A DNA stretch of 64,000 bases, taken from the NCBI RefSeq assembly GCF_910592395.1, contig NC_088315.1, positions 8,744,501 to 8,808,500 of the forward strand. The letters run 5' to 3'. Both the position numbers and the translations under genes were made by a program. Numbering within the stretch: the stretch's first letter is position 1; every line of letters starts with the position of its first letter. The notes beneath the pieces are model-generated. The model made no database searches and was not told the origin of the DNA. It worked only from the letters and a program-made list of their open reading frames with translations. The stretch is from Lineus longissimus. Taxonomy: Eukaryota; Nemertea; Pilidiophora; Heteronemertea; Lineidae. Shown here in pieces: positions 49,801 to 64,000 of this stretch.

Positions 49801-50207
49801 TTGGCACATGTTTCACCCTTGGCAGACGTTTTACCCTTGGCATACGTTTCACCCTTGGCATACGTTTCACCCTAGGCATACGTTTCACCCTTGGCACATG
49901 TTTCACCCTTGGCATACGTTTCACCCTTGGCATACGTTTCACCCTTGTCATACGACTGAATATTGCCATCTTCTACCACAACTTTAAGGTTAACGCATTA
50001 CCGTTGAAATGTACACACCTCTTAAGTCAAGTTTGACACTGCATTCGTGAAAATAAAATAGATTAACAAACAACAGTAATCCTCTTCAATATCTCGTTAC
50101 AGGACGACGAGCCCGTCTCGATTGTGAATCCTCTCTACACCATTGTTAACCCTCTCTACAATTCAAACGTTGCAAATGGACATGCTGAAACAGGGCAGAG
50201 ACGTTAG
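25870..50207 (+). CDS. Multi-MAM / multi-LDLa type I membrane protein, 23 exons, 2,429 aa
   Basis: Coding exons: 25870-25915, 26712-28103, 29203-29355, 29829-30310, 31054-31323, 31838-32020, 32369-32462, 37906-38061, 38482-38592, 38981-39316, 39553-39681, 41138-41269, 42295-42473, 42941-43139, 43395-43562, 44431-44616, 44793-44906, 45430-45511, 45975-48438, 48686-48833, 49398-49491, 49592-49658, 50103-50207. All are GT-AG with matching phases (7,290 nt). A signal peptide split by intron 1 reads [21 protein letters not shown]. It is followed by 10 MAM and 11 LDLa modules, a transmembrane helix (about 2342-2363), a basic stop-transfer and a tail with NPLY twice. The nearest vertebrate-type architecture is the apical endosomal glycoprotein MAMDC4 / MALRD1 group. 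Likely role: surface or endocytic receptor or adhesion protein. Intron 7 hosts a minus-strand GPCR. Confidence 0.88.
26371..26550 (+). repeat. Dispersed repeat, copy 2 (partner of 21310-21485)
   Basis: Lies in intron 1 of the MAM/LDLa gene, between the signal-peptide exon and exon 2. It shares gtttgaaatgtcc, gccggacact and ctacttctacaccgg with the other copy in the same order. Confidence 0.55.
26712..28103 (+). other. MAM/LDLa gene exon 2: MAM1-LDLa1-MAM2-LDLa2 in one exon
   Basis: One uninterrupted 1,392-nt exon encodes four modules. MAM1 runs from [10 protein letters not shown] to [10 protein letters not shown]. LDLa1 ([19 protein letters not shown] ... CGDGSDE) has the calcium-binding acidic end. 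MAM2 runs from YDFESHTDF to [14 protein letters not shown] Thr-rich linker leads to LDLa2 ([16 protein letters not shown]). The MAM1-LDLa1-MAM2 trio closely resembles the trio near the C-terminus of the same protein (MAM9-LDLa11-MAM10, encoded at about 47340-48833). Confidence 0.85.
28516..28976 (-). mobile_element. Palindrome-rich MITE-like repeat, longer copy
   Basis: Reverse-complement match to 12682-12926 at both ends, with about 200 bp of extra interior sequence (about 28682-28890). Repeated ttggcaagccgsct motifs in both orientations predict a branched fold. It sits in intron 2 of the MAM/LDLa gene. Confidence 0.65.
29203..32462 (+). other. MAM/LDLa gene exons 3-7: MAM3, LDLa3, MAM4
   Basis: MAM3 spans 29203-29355 and 29829 onward ([17 protein letters not shown] ... 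[12 protein letters not shown]). LDLa3 ([20 protein letters not shown] ... CGDSSDEN) ends that exon. MAM4 is split over 31054-31323, 31838-32020 and 32369-32462 ([11 protein letters not shown] ... [15 protein letters not shown] ... FQ|VILEG ... GC). The DFQ/NFQ|V-ILEG/IFEG intron position recurs in MAM10, which is evidence of common module ancestry. In MAM4 the canonical AIDD near the end reads ALDS. Confidence 0.8.
30878..30946 (+). pseudogene. tRNA-Glu(TTC)-like sequence, probably degenerate or a SINE head
   Basis: A perfect B-box GGTTCGACTCC sits in a strong T-arm hairpin (CACGGG/CCCCGTG), but the loop is one nucleotide too long. An anticodon arm CTGGA-CTTTCGC-TCTGG places TTC at the anticodon with U33. 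The acceptor stem pairs at only about five of seven positions and the D-arm is short. It lies in an intron of the MAM/LDLa gene. It resembles a decayed tRNA or tRNA-derived repeat rather than a working gene. Confidence 0.45.
33090..34884 (-). CDS. Rhodopsin-like orphan GPCR, 2 exons, 353 aa
   Basis: Exon 1 is 34884-34520 and exon 2 is 33786-33090. The junction (AA|G, Lys) restores ...[16 protein letters not shown]. The N-terminus has the NRT sequon. TM1 has GIFGNL (N60) and TM2 LAVHD (D88). TM3 ends TLDRACAV, giving DRA instead of DRY. TM6 has LCAPF rather than CWxP, and TM7 reads [19 protein letters not shown] (NFxxY). Neither the TM3 top nor extracellular loop 2 has the usual disulfide cysteines. 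This looks like one of the many divergent invertebrate orphan or chemosensory-like receptors. I cannot assign a ligand. It lies antisense inside intron 7 of the MAM/LDLa gene. Confidence 0.82.
36793..37168 (+). mobile_element. 371-bp-type MITE, copy 2 of 3
   Basis: Nearly identical to 6194-6564. It retains TGACGTCA, CAGCTG, CACGTG and CTATAAATAG. The left end is slightly eroded (gtatagattccgc) and the right end reads cgcggaatgctatt. It lies in intron 7 of the MAM/LDLa gene. Confidence 0.8.
37525..37745 (+). repeat. Degenerate tandem repeat, period about 44 bp
   Basis: Units around accagctggttattgattcc + ctcaatacattcagcctc recur about five times with substitutions and indels, just upstream of LDLa4 exon 8. 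Confidence 0.65.
39958..41090 (+). mobile_element. 1.1-kb non-coding element, copy A
   Basis: Nearly identical along its whole length to 50818-51977. It contains about three internal units of roughly 310 bp, each with tgacctctgtgaccttgaaa and aaacttcggtccctgagatc motifs, then a gacgac-rich tract. Its ends carry gctcacctc and gaggtgagc in inverted orientation. There is no coding capacity. It lies in intron 11 of the MAM/LDLa gene, adjacent to MAM6. Confidence 0.8.
41337..42060 (+). repeat. 119-bp tandem repeat, about 6 units
   Basis: Units run from ccaaccatggaagcagccac through ctagattttgaaacgagttt and cttaagg.cctc.ctacctg to ttgccaccctaccttgttat. Successive copies start about 119 bp apart (e.g. 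ccatgg at 41377 and 41496). The array lies in intron 12 of the MAM/LDLa gene. The open frame through it is not a real gene. Confidence 0.85.
43771..44142 (-). mobile_element. 371-bp-type MITE, copy 3 of 3, inverted
   Basis: Reverse complement of the copies at 6194 and 36793, with both termini present (aatagcat..cgcg at left, gccgaatgctatt at right). The CRE-like box is mutated (gatgtcat), while the CACGTG and TATA-like boxes are kept. It lies in intron 15 of the MAM/LDLa gene. Confidence 0.8.
44150..44395 (+). mobile_element. tRNA-derived SINE-like element
   Basis: A B-box-like GGTTCAATTCC lies in a T-arm hairpin (cccaggttcaattcctgg) preceded by a weak tRNA-like head. It is followed by a ctctgggtttgcctggtttc tract of the kind seen in many invertebrate SINE bodies and an A/T-rich tail. 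Borders are approximate. Confidence 0.5.
44431..45511 (+). other. MAM/LDLa gene exons 16-18: LDLa7, LDLa8, short Cys-rich linker
   Basis: LDLa7 (exon 16) has [20 protein letters not shown]. LDLa8 (exon 17) has [20 protein letters not shown] and ends [10 protein letters not shown]; it is irregular, with extra cysteines in its centre. Exon 18 (82 nt) plus the start of exon 19 encode a compact six-Cys segment ([20 protein letters not shown] ... CLKNC) that I do not recognise as a standard module; it may be a broken LDLa. Confidence 0.7.
45235..45320 (+). repeat. 29-bp tandem repeat, 3 units
   Basis: Unit gtacagtgcacgaaggtaaa + tataatgtc, three times with single-base changes, in intron 17 of the MAM/LDLa gene. 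Confidence 0.8.
45975..48833 (+). other. MAM/LDLa gene exons 19-20: LDLa9, MAM7, LDLa10, MAM8, MAM9, LDLa11, MAM10
   Basis: Exon 19 is a 2,464-nt uninterrupted exon. LDLa9 ([19 protein letters not shown] ... LSDEEAC) is followed by MAM7 ([11 protein letters not shown] ... [11 protein letters not shown]). LDLa10 ([20 protein letters not shown] then CCDASDE) lacks the cysteine normally in GxCI and has an extra adjacent one. Then come MAM8 ([10 protein letters not shown] ... [12 protein letters not shown]), MAM9 ([10 protein letters not shown] ... [11 protein letters not shown]), LDLa11, and MAM10, which finishes in exon 20 ([11 protein letters not shown] ... [14 protein letters not shown]). Three MAM domains in a row without introns contrast with the split MAM3-MAM6. 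Confidence 0.85.
48979..49154. mobile_element. pogo/Tc1-mariner-type MITE, 176 bp, TA duplications
   Basis: It begins CAGTAGAACCTCTCTATTAA and ends with the related inverse GGGAGGTTCCACTG, with TA directly outside both ends (48977-48978, 49155-49156). The internal tccttaatagagaggt motif is repeated. The CAGTRGAACCTC terminus and TA target are typical of pogo/Tc1-mariner-derived MITEs. It lies in intron 20 of the MAM/LDLa gene. Confidence 0.75.
49398..50207 (+). other. MAM/LDLa gene exons 21-23: transmembrane helix and NPLY tail
   Basis: Exon 21 encodes a hydrophobic helix ([20 protein letters not shown]) followed by the basic stop-transfer YRREKQKK. Exons 22-23 encode a tail of about 60 residues rich in Ser/Thr and ending [17 protein letters not shown] plus a short end. 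The two NPLY motifs match the NPxY class that PTB-domain and clathrin adaptors read in LDL-receptor relatives. Function here is inferred. Confidence 0.8.
49771..49955 (+). repeat. 18-bp tandem repeat, about 10 units
   Basis: Unit tttcacccttggcatacg, nearly perfect, in intron 22 of the MAM/LDLa gene. The open frames across it on both strands are artefacts of an 18-bp period. Confidence 0.9.
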
Positions 50208-50656
50208 CAAACAGTACAAAACAGACAGTACAAAAATTCAAGGCGGCAAATAATTTCATTCAGATTGTCAGTCTATTGTTTGAGAAATTAGGTATTTTAA
50301 GAGGGACAGAAATATTTTGGAATTTACCATATGATACTCGAAATTGGACAATCCAAATCTTAGTATAATCCTAAGTTATTTGTACAATATGATACTCAAA
50401 ATGCGACAATCCGAAACTTGTAGTACAATCTTAAGTTATTTGTACTATATGACACTCAAAATGGGACAATCCAAATCTTGGTATGTTCTTAAGTTATTTG
50501 TACCATAAAATGCTCATTGTACATATCGATATCAAATCAAGTAAATATCACAGAAATCACTGATTTAGTCCACGTAATTCTGAAGCCCACAACGAAGAAT
50601 TTTAAGTCTGCAAGACTGGTGAAAGAAACACTTAAGGACCCACCCTGGAACATGCA

Positions 50657-50662
50657 AATAAA
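50657..50662 (+). terminator. Candidate polyadenylation signal of the MAM/LDLa gene
   Basis: AATAAA 450 nt after the stop codon. Upstream, at 50330-50510, a roughly 65-bp segment (atatgatactcaaaatggga caatcc) is repeated three times in the presumed 3' UTR. Confidence 0.35.
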
Positions 50663-50817
50663 TACACAGATTGTTTTGAAATTTTACGAAATGTTACCAT
50701 AATCTGTCCGCGTTACACTTATGCAATGTCATGTATAATTGCACTTCTTAGTGCAACTGTATGTTGGGCCAGTTAACCATACTTACGAGTTTTGTGAGCA
50801 GAGCACACATTCAAAAT

Positions 50818-51857
50818 AATGAAATGGCCAGGGCCATTGTGCTCACCTCATGTGGAGGAAAGATGGATAAAGAGCATGGTCTTGTGTCATGTAGTGTTAG
50901 GTTTGATGTAGGTCCAAGCAATTACAATTTCCCCAAAATGGCCAATTTACAGTACATTCGACCTCTGTGACCTTGAAAAGTAGGTCAAATCAAAGAAGAC
51001 CCGGGTGACACATTGAATGGTTGTTAGAATTAGATGTACCTATGATATAAAATTGGTGCCAATCGGGCAAGTCATTACTAGGGATAATGGCATTTTGAAG
51101 AATTTAGGATTTGGCCCCCTCCCTGGAGGCCAAATGGCAAATCAGATCGCACCAAACTTCGGTACCTGAGATCACCTGACCAAAGGGTACATGTGTACTT
51201 AATTTGTGATCAATAGTCATTGCAGTTAAGAAACGTGCCATAGTTACGGCCCGACGGCGAATTTACGCCATTTGACCTCTGTGACCTTGACAAGAAGGTC
51301 AAATTAAAAACCTGTGTGACATATACTGTATGGTGGTTAGATGTACCCATGATATCAAATTGGTGGCAATCGGGCAAGAAGTTAAGGAATAATCACATTT
51401 TTAAGGTTTTTGGATTTTGCCCCCTGGTGGTCAAGTGGTGAATCATATTGGACCAAACTTCGGTCCCTGAGATCACCTGACTAAGGGGTAAATGTGTACC
51501 AAATTTGGTATCAATAGTCATTGCAGTTTAGAAACGTGCCATCGTTACATCCTAACGGCCAATTTACACCATTTGACCTCTGTGACCTTGAAAAGGAGGT
51601 CAAATCAAAAACCCGGAGGATATATGATGCACCTTTGCTAGAAGTACCTACCATATTTTTTTCAAAATTTCCCGACTACTATTAAGGGAGATATTGCATA
51701 TTTTCACTTTTAACGTTTGGCCCCCTGGTGGCCAAACCATGAAACGAATCGGACCGAAACTTGGTCTCCCAGGTGTCATTACATAAGGGTACATGTGTAC
51801 CAAGTTTCAACTCAATAGCTCTAACAGTTACGAAACGTGCCCTGCCAACAGACGACG

Positions 51858-51922
<65 letters not shown>

Positions 51923-51977
51923 ACGACGGACGCCACGGTATGGGATAAGCTCACCTCTGCTAAGAGGTGAGCTAAAA
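50818..51977 (+). mobile_element. 1.1-kb non-coding element, copy B
   Basis: Same element as 39958-41090, differing by scattered substitutions, a longer GAC microsatellite and the loss of about 9 bp near the right end. The high identity suggests recent spread. No protein is encoded. Confidence 0.8.
51854..51922 (+). repeat. (GAC)n microsatellite, about 20 units
   Basis: An uninterrupted gac run inside element copy B; the corresponding tract in copy A is much shorter. Confidence 0.95.
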
Positions 51978-54970
51978 ACCAACATCGCAAGTAGCCCATG
52001 TTATGGTACAAACCACTTCGAATAGCAAGTCCATCTGCACGCAACTCTAGCGTGGCATTCAATTACTGTGACACAGAAACTGTCATCAAGGAGACCACGC
52101 CAACTGGAGTGAGATTTTCACGACCTTTCATTGTCCGAAGATTTCTTCCCTCAACTTTCAAGTGTGCAGAAACGGTGCAAGTTTCTCAACATGACCGAGA
52201 AACCAGAAAAGAAAAATTCGACAAAGAGAGTGAGAATTACGTTATCCATCTTTTTATTATATATAAAAGATTTGAACAGTTTCTACCATTTTTACATTAC
52301 AGAATCGAAGCAAACGTTTTTTGAACACATTTTTTGATAAATTCATCATTTTTGCCTTTAGAATGGCTGAAAATTTGCCATGTCAGACAAAGCGTGCCGT
52401 CCCTCAAAATGCAAACGTTGAAGATGGTCACCAGAGATTTGGGGTTGAACCAGGGAAGATTTGAGACAGAAAACAACATCAATATACAGGGTGTTACAAA
52501 TGAAATGTCATCGCCAGTCTTGGAAGGAAAATGATAGCCTGTTTAGCAGGCATTTAAAAGTTGCTGCACTGAGAAAGCTCGACTACAAAACTTGGAAAAA
52601 CCTCCACTGAATTATCACATGATCAAGTTTTTCCAAGAAGCGCCATCTATAACCAAGACACGGTAACAAAAAAGGTGCAAAAAAGCAATGAATAAAATGC
52701 GTGACATTTTAATGCACATCTTGAGGAAAATATCATCAATAAATACCATGCTTCAAAATCATATCTCCCCAAAGATATCATCACACCTCCACTCTGGATG
52801 TGACGATTGCCAAAAGGTACAGTTTACACTATTCAGCTGGAGAACGGATTTTCGAAAAAAGAGATGTTTTGATGTTTCGTTCTCGAGTCAGCCGACCGAC
52901 GTTGAACCACACCAACACAGCACAAAAGCTGACATGTACAAATTTAAAGGTAAGGATTTTTGAAACATCCCTTTTAGCTTCCAAACAAACAAAAGCGGAC
53001 ATGTACAATATTCATAATAATCCCAGCTTCCAAACTAAAGAAAATGTTAACGTGTATCCCCAGCCAACCCCAATTCATCTGTAAATATATAAAAGAAACT
53101 TGCGGCAAATTCTGTGACCAAAAACAACGAGACGAGGACGATCTTCAAACAAAACACAACTCACAAATCGATAACCTGATGAACTCCACTTGTTTTGGGT
53201 TCATCACTTCAGCCCGTTTTTGACACGGAACGACCCTTCAGCATGTTTTGTACCAATAAGACTCTCGCAAAATGCCAATGGGTAATGGTTCAAACTGTTC
53301 TGGCTTGTCTTCAAAACCAAGGCAATACCCTCCCTACCAAAATGTCAGTTTTTAAAATCCAACAAGACGCCAACGGTTCACAAATACCAGTCAGGCTAAG
53401 ATTCCAGAACAGAGGCACAAACAAACAGCCTGCTTCTCTTAAATGTTGTTCATTGTAGGCATTCGCTGTGTTTATAGTTTATAGTTTGGGAAATCTCAAC
53501 TTCACTATCAATTTCATGACAGATGGCGTAAATGAAGCCTCGGAAGTCAGAGGTCCTTATCAAGGGGAAATGTTTTTGTAACAAAAGCTGCATTTTTCTG
53601 AGATTCTAGTAGTTCAGTGACCAATCCACTAGATCTTCAGTATTCCCCATAGTAAAATATCAAGAGCAAATGTCATGCCTAATCTCATCCTATTGCGATT
53701 TATTGGCAGCAGGAAGTCAGTCCCTCAGAAATATAGCAGCAGTCGTTTAAAATCAAGAAGAATTTAGGCACAACAAAAACAACAGGGCAAAGATAAATGC
53801 ATCTAAACATCAGGCCACACCAACTTAATACCTTGATAAATAGCAGGGGAGGAGGCAATTTTTTCTTCATTGGAAGAAGGGGAAAAATTTAAACCTCGCA
53901 ATCAATACAAAACCTTTTGCAAACAACATCACCTCAGCACACTTGGAATTCTGTTTACACGGTCAAACTTCAATTATTACGAACTAATTATGGTACATCT
54001 AGATGTGACAAATGGAACACAAGCAACACAATTTTTCTATATATTTCATTCTTGTTTGTGTTTTTTGGTTCTGGTTGTTGGCTGTTGTGAAAAAGAAATA
54101 TCATCCACATTGGGAAAAAAGACAAGCAATCGGGCCTGCTATCCAATGGATTAAACTGGTGTGGCCTTAAAAGTACTGGGTAATAAATGACCTACCATGA
54201 TGATCTTGGGCATGACGTAAACAATTTCTTCGATTTGGAGACCCGATACCAAAACACATGGATGGCCACTTGTACACAATTCCCTCCAATAGTCTCTCCT
54301 TATAATTGAAACCTGGACATTCCCCTACCCATACCCCAAGTGTGTTTTTTAACACTCCGACATCCCCCTACCCCAAGTGCATCTTCGTCAACACTCAAAG
54401 CTTGCACTTAATTTAACTTAAAGAAACAGCGGCAAATACCATTAAAATGTTTCACTACAGGCCTAGGCACAGGGTCTAGATTCACCTTTGGAGAACTGAA
54501 GACAGCTTCGTAAGTCCGGCTCATCCCCAAATATGATAAAAACCTGATGAACAATGCATATTTTTCCTGATCTCTGACCAGTTTCAGCCACTTTTTTGTT
54601 CAGAATGGCATCAAAAGCACATTTGAACATACTGAAAGCACCCTGAGCTCCACATTTTCAAAGGCTTAATCAAAATTGGCACTTTTCATGCCACCCATCA
54701 TGATTTAGGAGACTAGCAGCTAACAAATAGAATTCAGTTTCGGCTGAAATGGCCACTGGTAAAATCGGCCTAGGAAAGTGGTTTTGCCTGCTAACAAGTC
54801 ACAGATTGAAAGTGACCAGAATGACCACAAGTTTTAAAATCGTAAATCTATACAAGAGGATTCGGATACTGAACCCAAATGATGTTCCCAAATCAACCAA
54901 CTTCTTGTCTTCTGCTCCATCAGTTCTCCAAGGGCGTCAGAAACTGGTTACTTTTTTCTCTCGGTTGGAC
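51978..54970. other. Between convergent genes; no gene seen
   Basis: It lies downstream of both the MAM/LDLa gene (plus) and PRMT1 (minus), so part must be 3' UTR. Short open frames lack domain, signal or splice support. An inverted AATAAA near 53697 could end the PRMT1 transcript, but this is a guess. Confidence 0.4.
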
Positions 54971-61919
<6,949 letters not shown>

Positions 61920-64000
61920 TTTCGAAAATAACACATGGTTGTGGACTACGTCATGAATACTGGGCTGTTCTAAAGGCGGTGACGTATTGCACAGGCAGTG
62001 GCAGATTTGGAAGATTTTTTGAGGAATTGGCTGTCAAATTTCGCGATTTTCTTCTAAACCGTTAAACTGATTATTATGAGTTACATATCGACAGGTAGAA
62101 CTTGAAATCAAGTGTAAATTGTAAGTTTATGTTTTATCTATCAATATTTTTTATGTACTTTTTTTCAGGTTGATGTAGAAGAAGAGGCATGAAAACTAAT
62201 AATATGCTATTAAAGGGACGATACAGGCAGCAGCTACGCAGGCAAGATAAGGTTACACAAAGTTGCCAATGGCGTTCTCTCAAATCTCACAGCAAATCGA
62301 AATGATTCTCGCTGGTTAAGAGGAATAGTGCGGAATCTGACATGACCCAGGGCCCTTACAGTCAAACAGTGTATATAAGTCACCTGAAGATGGCCAAACT
62401 AGCCCCTCTGCTCCTGCCTTTAGTCCCTCTTTAAAGTCTTAGTAAGAGTAAAAACAATGAACTTGCAAATAAGCTCTATACATGTAGGTCTAGTAGAAGT
62501 CTCCAGTAGGGTCATTGTGCAACACTTACTGAAACTGTACCAGTTCATTTTAAAATAAAATCAATAATTGACAATAGGCACACCTCTTCTGGCCCTTCAA
62601 GTACCCGTACTGTTCTGTGTTCTGGTATCTCGACACAATTGCAAGCCACGCTATAGAACAAAAGTGGAAAACTGCTATAAAAAATGAATGAGCAACTTAT
62701 CCACTCCTCTTCAAGAAAAGTTCATGGACACCACTGCTGTCTGTCTTTATAAGGTAAAGTGGTACAATTATAGCCTACAATTATAGCCTCCACAGTGTAA
62801 AAAGGACCTGCAGTACAAATTAATGCACACAGAGTATAATTGTACCACTCTACATTATATTCCTTCTCTGTCAAACTTAGAAATCCAACAATCGCTTTGC
62901 TCCGAGAACTGAATGATTTTATACATAAGATACGTGAAATACATGTTAGTGGATTCGTTGGTACTCTGTGACATATGTACTACATGATATCAAGTGCATT
63001 AAATTTCATGATACTTGGGAGTACTTAATGTCTTGTGAATATTGAAATAGGATCAAGTGAGTTGAGTCATGGAGCACTTGATGGCACTATCGTCATCGGT
63101 GTGATTTATTTACTAACTTGCATGGTGTACATGAATCTAATTGAAGGCGTGATATTGCATTTTACAGAAATTCACATCTTCGAAGTGCAAAAACTTTTGC
63201 GGCAGTGTCACACACACACACACCCCTCCCTCAAACGCCCCATTTTGAAGACCCACAGCCTGCGTGCAGCCCAGTTGAAGGCTTGAGAGATAAAATGTAA
63301 AGAGACTATGCAGTAAGAGGAGGTGATCATTGCACAAAATTCATGTCACGAATGTACTAGTATCTACTTGGGATGGTGTTGAAAGTAAAGAGTTAACTGC
63401 CGGCATGAACAATACCCCATCATTATATGCAATACGAATTGATGTAATTGATTGTTTACCCTCACTAATGGGCCATGGCATAGATCACATAACAGAAACA
63501 ATCAATGGGCTAATTATACTCTCGTTATGTTCATTTAAACGTTTTGTGGTGTGGAGTACAATGCCATTAAATTTGTGATAGTTTGTGTTGACGTATCAAA
63601 CAACTTTTCATATACCATACCGTATTTTGTGTTGTCTTTTTCTTTGCTTGCTTATTGTCATGTAACAATAACACCTTGGAGTATCATTTCCCAGCTTGCT
63701 GAGAATCAGGAGGGCTTTCCAACTTGCCGTGCTGGCCTGTCCTGGGAAAGGGGAAAGATTTTCAATATTGTTGGAAAAATTGTGTTACTTCCAATAAAAT
63801 AACGTTGTAGACATCGTGTTAAAGTTATTTTGAGATTTTTGAAAGAAAGTTGGTAAATTGGTGCGAATATTCTTTAAAAAGTGATACCGAGTTGGCTCTT
63901 GTGTGTTCCTGTCAAACCGGACAATTTTAGGTAGTTGTCCATTGAAAAGGGTTAAAATGTCCAGTAGTAATCTGACCTTATCGGAGGGTTCCCAGATGGG
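61920..64000. other. Upstream flank of PRMT1, no gene seen
   Basis: Open frames here lack recognisable protein character. At 62754-62853 a roughly 20-bp inverted pair (gtaaagtggtacaattata / tataattgtaccactctac) can form a hairpin element. A short CA tract lies near 63207-63222. The PRMT1 promoter should lie just above 61919; no clear TATA box was noted. Confidence 0.45.

Noticed and set aside
49745-49987. Short frames on both strands encoding HTFHPWHTF / [10 protein letters not shown] repeats
   Set aside because: They are translations of the 18-bp tandem repeat within an intron.
51682-52062. Arg-rich and Asp-rich open frames
   Set aside because: They come from the (GAC)n microsatellite inside the 1.1-kb element; the same element sits in an intron elsewhere.
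53195-53458. 87-codon plus-strand frame
   Set aside because: No domain, signal or splice support; it lies in the probable 3' UTR or intergenic region between convergent genes.

Overview
The window is nuclear DNA of an animal, most likely a marine spiralian (lophotrochozoan) invertebrate. Coding exons are short, obey GT-AG splicing and are separated by repeat-rich introns. The clearest phylogenetic hint is a gene for an elevenin (L11-type) neuropeptide, a family I know mainly from protostomes. Large MAM/LDLa surface proteins and tRNA-derived SINE-like repeats fit the same picture. The species cannot be named from the sequence. I built the multi-exon models by hand from splice signals, reading-phase continuity and family motifs; every junction below keeps frame.

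Layout. (1) 1-15 kb: a four-exon elevenin precursor (122 aa) with a 9.6 kb first intron that holds an intronless FMRFamide-receptor-like GPCR on the same strand. (2) 17.0-18.7 kb: a 42-bp minisatellite of about 38 units, then a 49-bp satellite at 19.2-19.4 kb. (3) 19.7-21.7 kb: a secreted PAN/apple plus C-type-lectin protein (3 exons, 255 aa). (4) 22.6-24.0 kb, minus strand: an intronless SLC35G/EamA-type transporter with an unusual cysteine- and glycosylation-rich luminal loop. (5) 25.9-50.2 kb: a 23-exon gene for a 2,429-aa type I membrane protein with 10 MAM and 11 LDLa domains, a transmembrane helix and a tail with two NPLY motifs. One of its introns holds a two-exon rhodopsin-like GPCR on the minus strand (33.1-34.9 kb). 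(6) 55.0-61.9 kb, minus strand: a complete PRMT1-type arginine methyltransferase (356 aa).

The PRMT1 locus is the most striking part. It carries two tandem, equal-length, same-phase versions of the exon that encodes the THW loop, and the frame allows only one at a time (candidate mutually exclusive exons). Four of its introns each contain a roughly 90-nt C/D-box snoRNA-like unit in the sense orientation, so the gene looks like a host for a four-member snoRNA family.

Mobile DNA is abundant. There are three copies of a roughly 370-bp MITE with TATA-, CRE- and E-box-like motifs, two nearly identical 1.1-kb elements, a pogo/Tc1-like MITE with TA duplications, a MITE with 5-bp duplications, several foldback elements, SINE-like sequence and many tandem arrays in introns.
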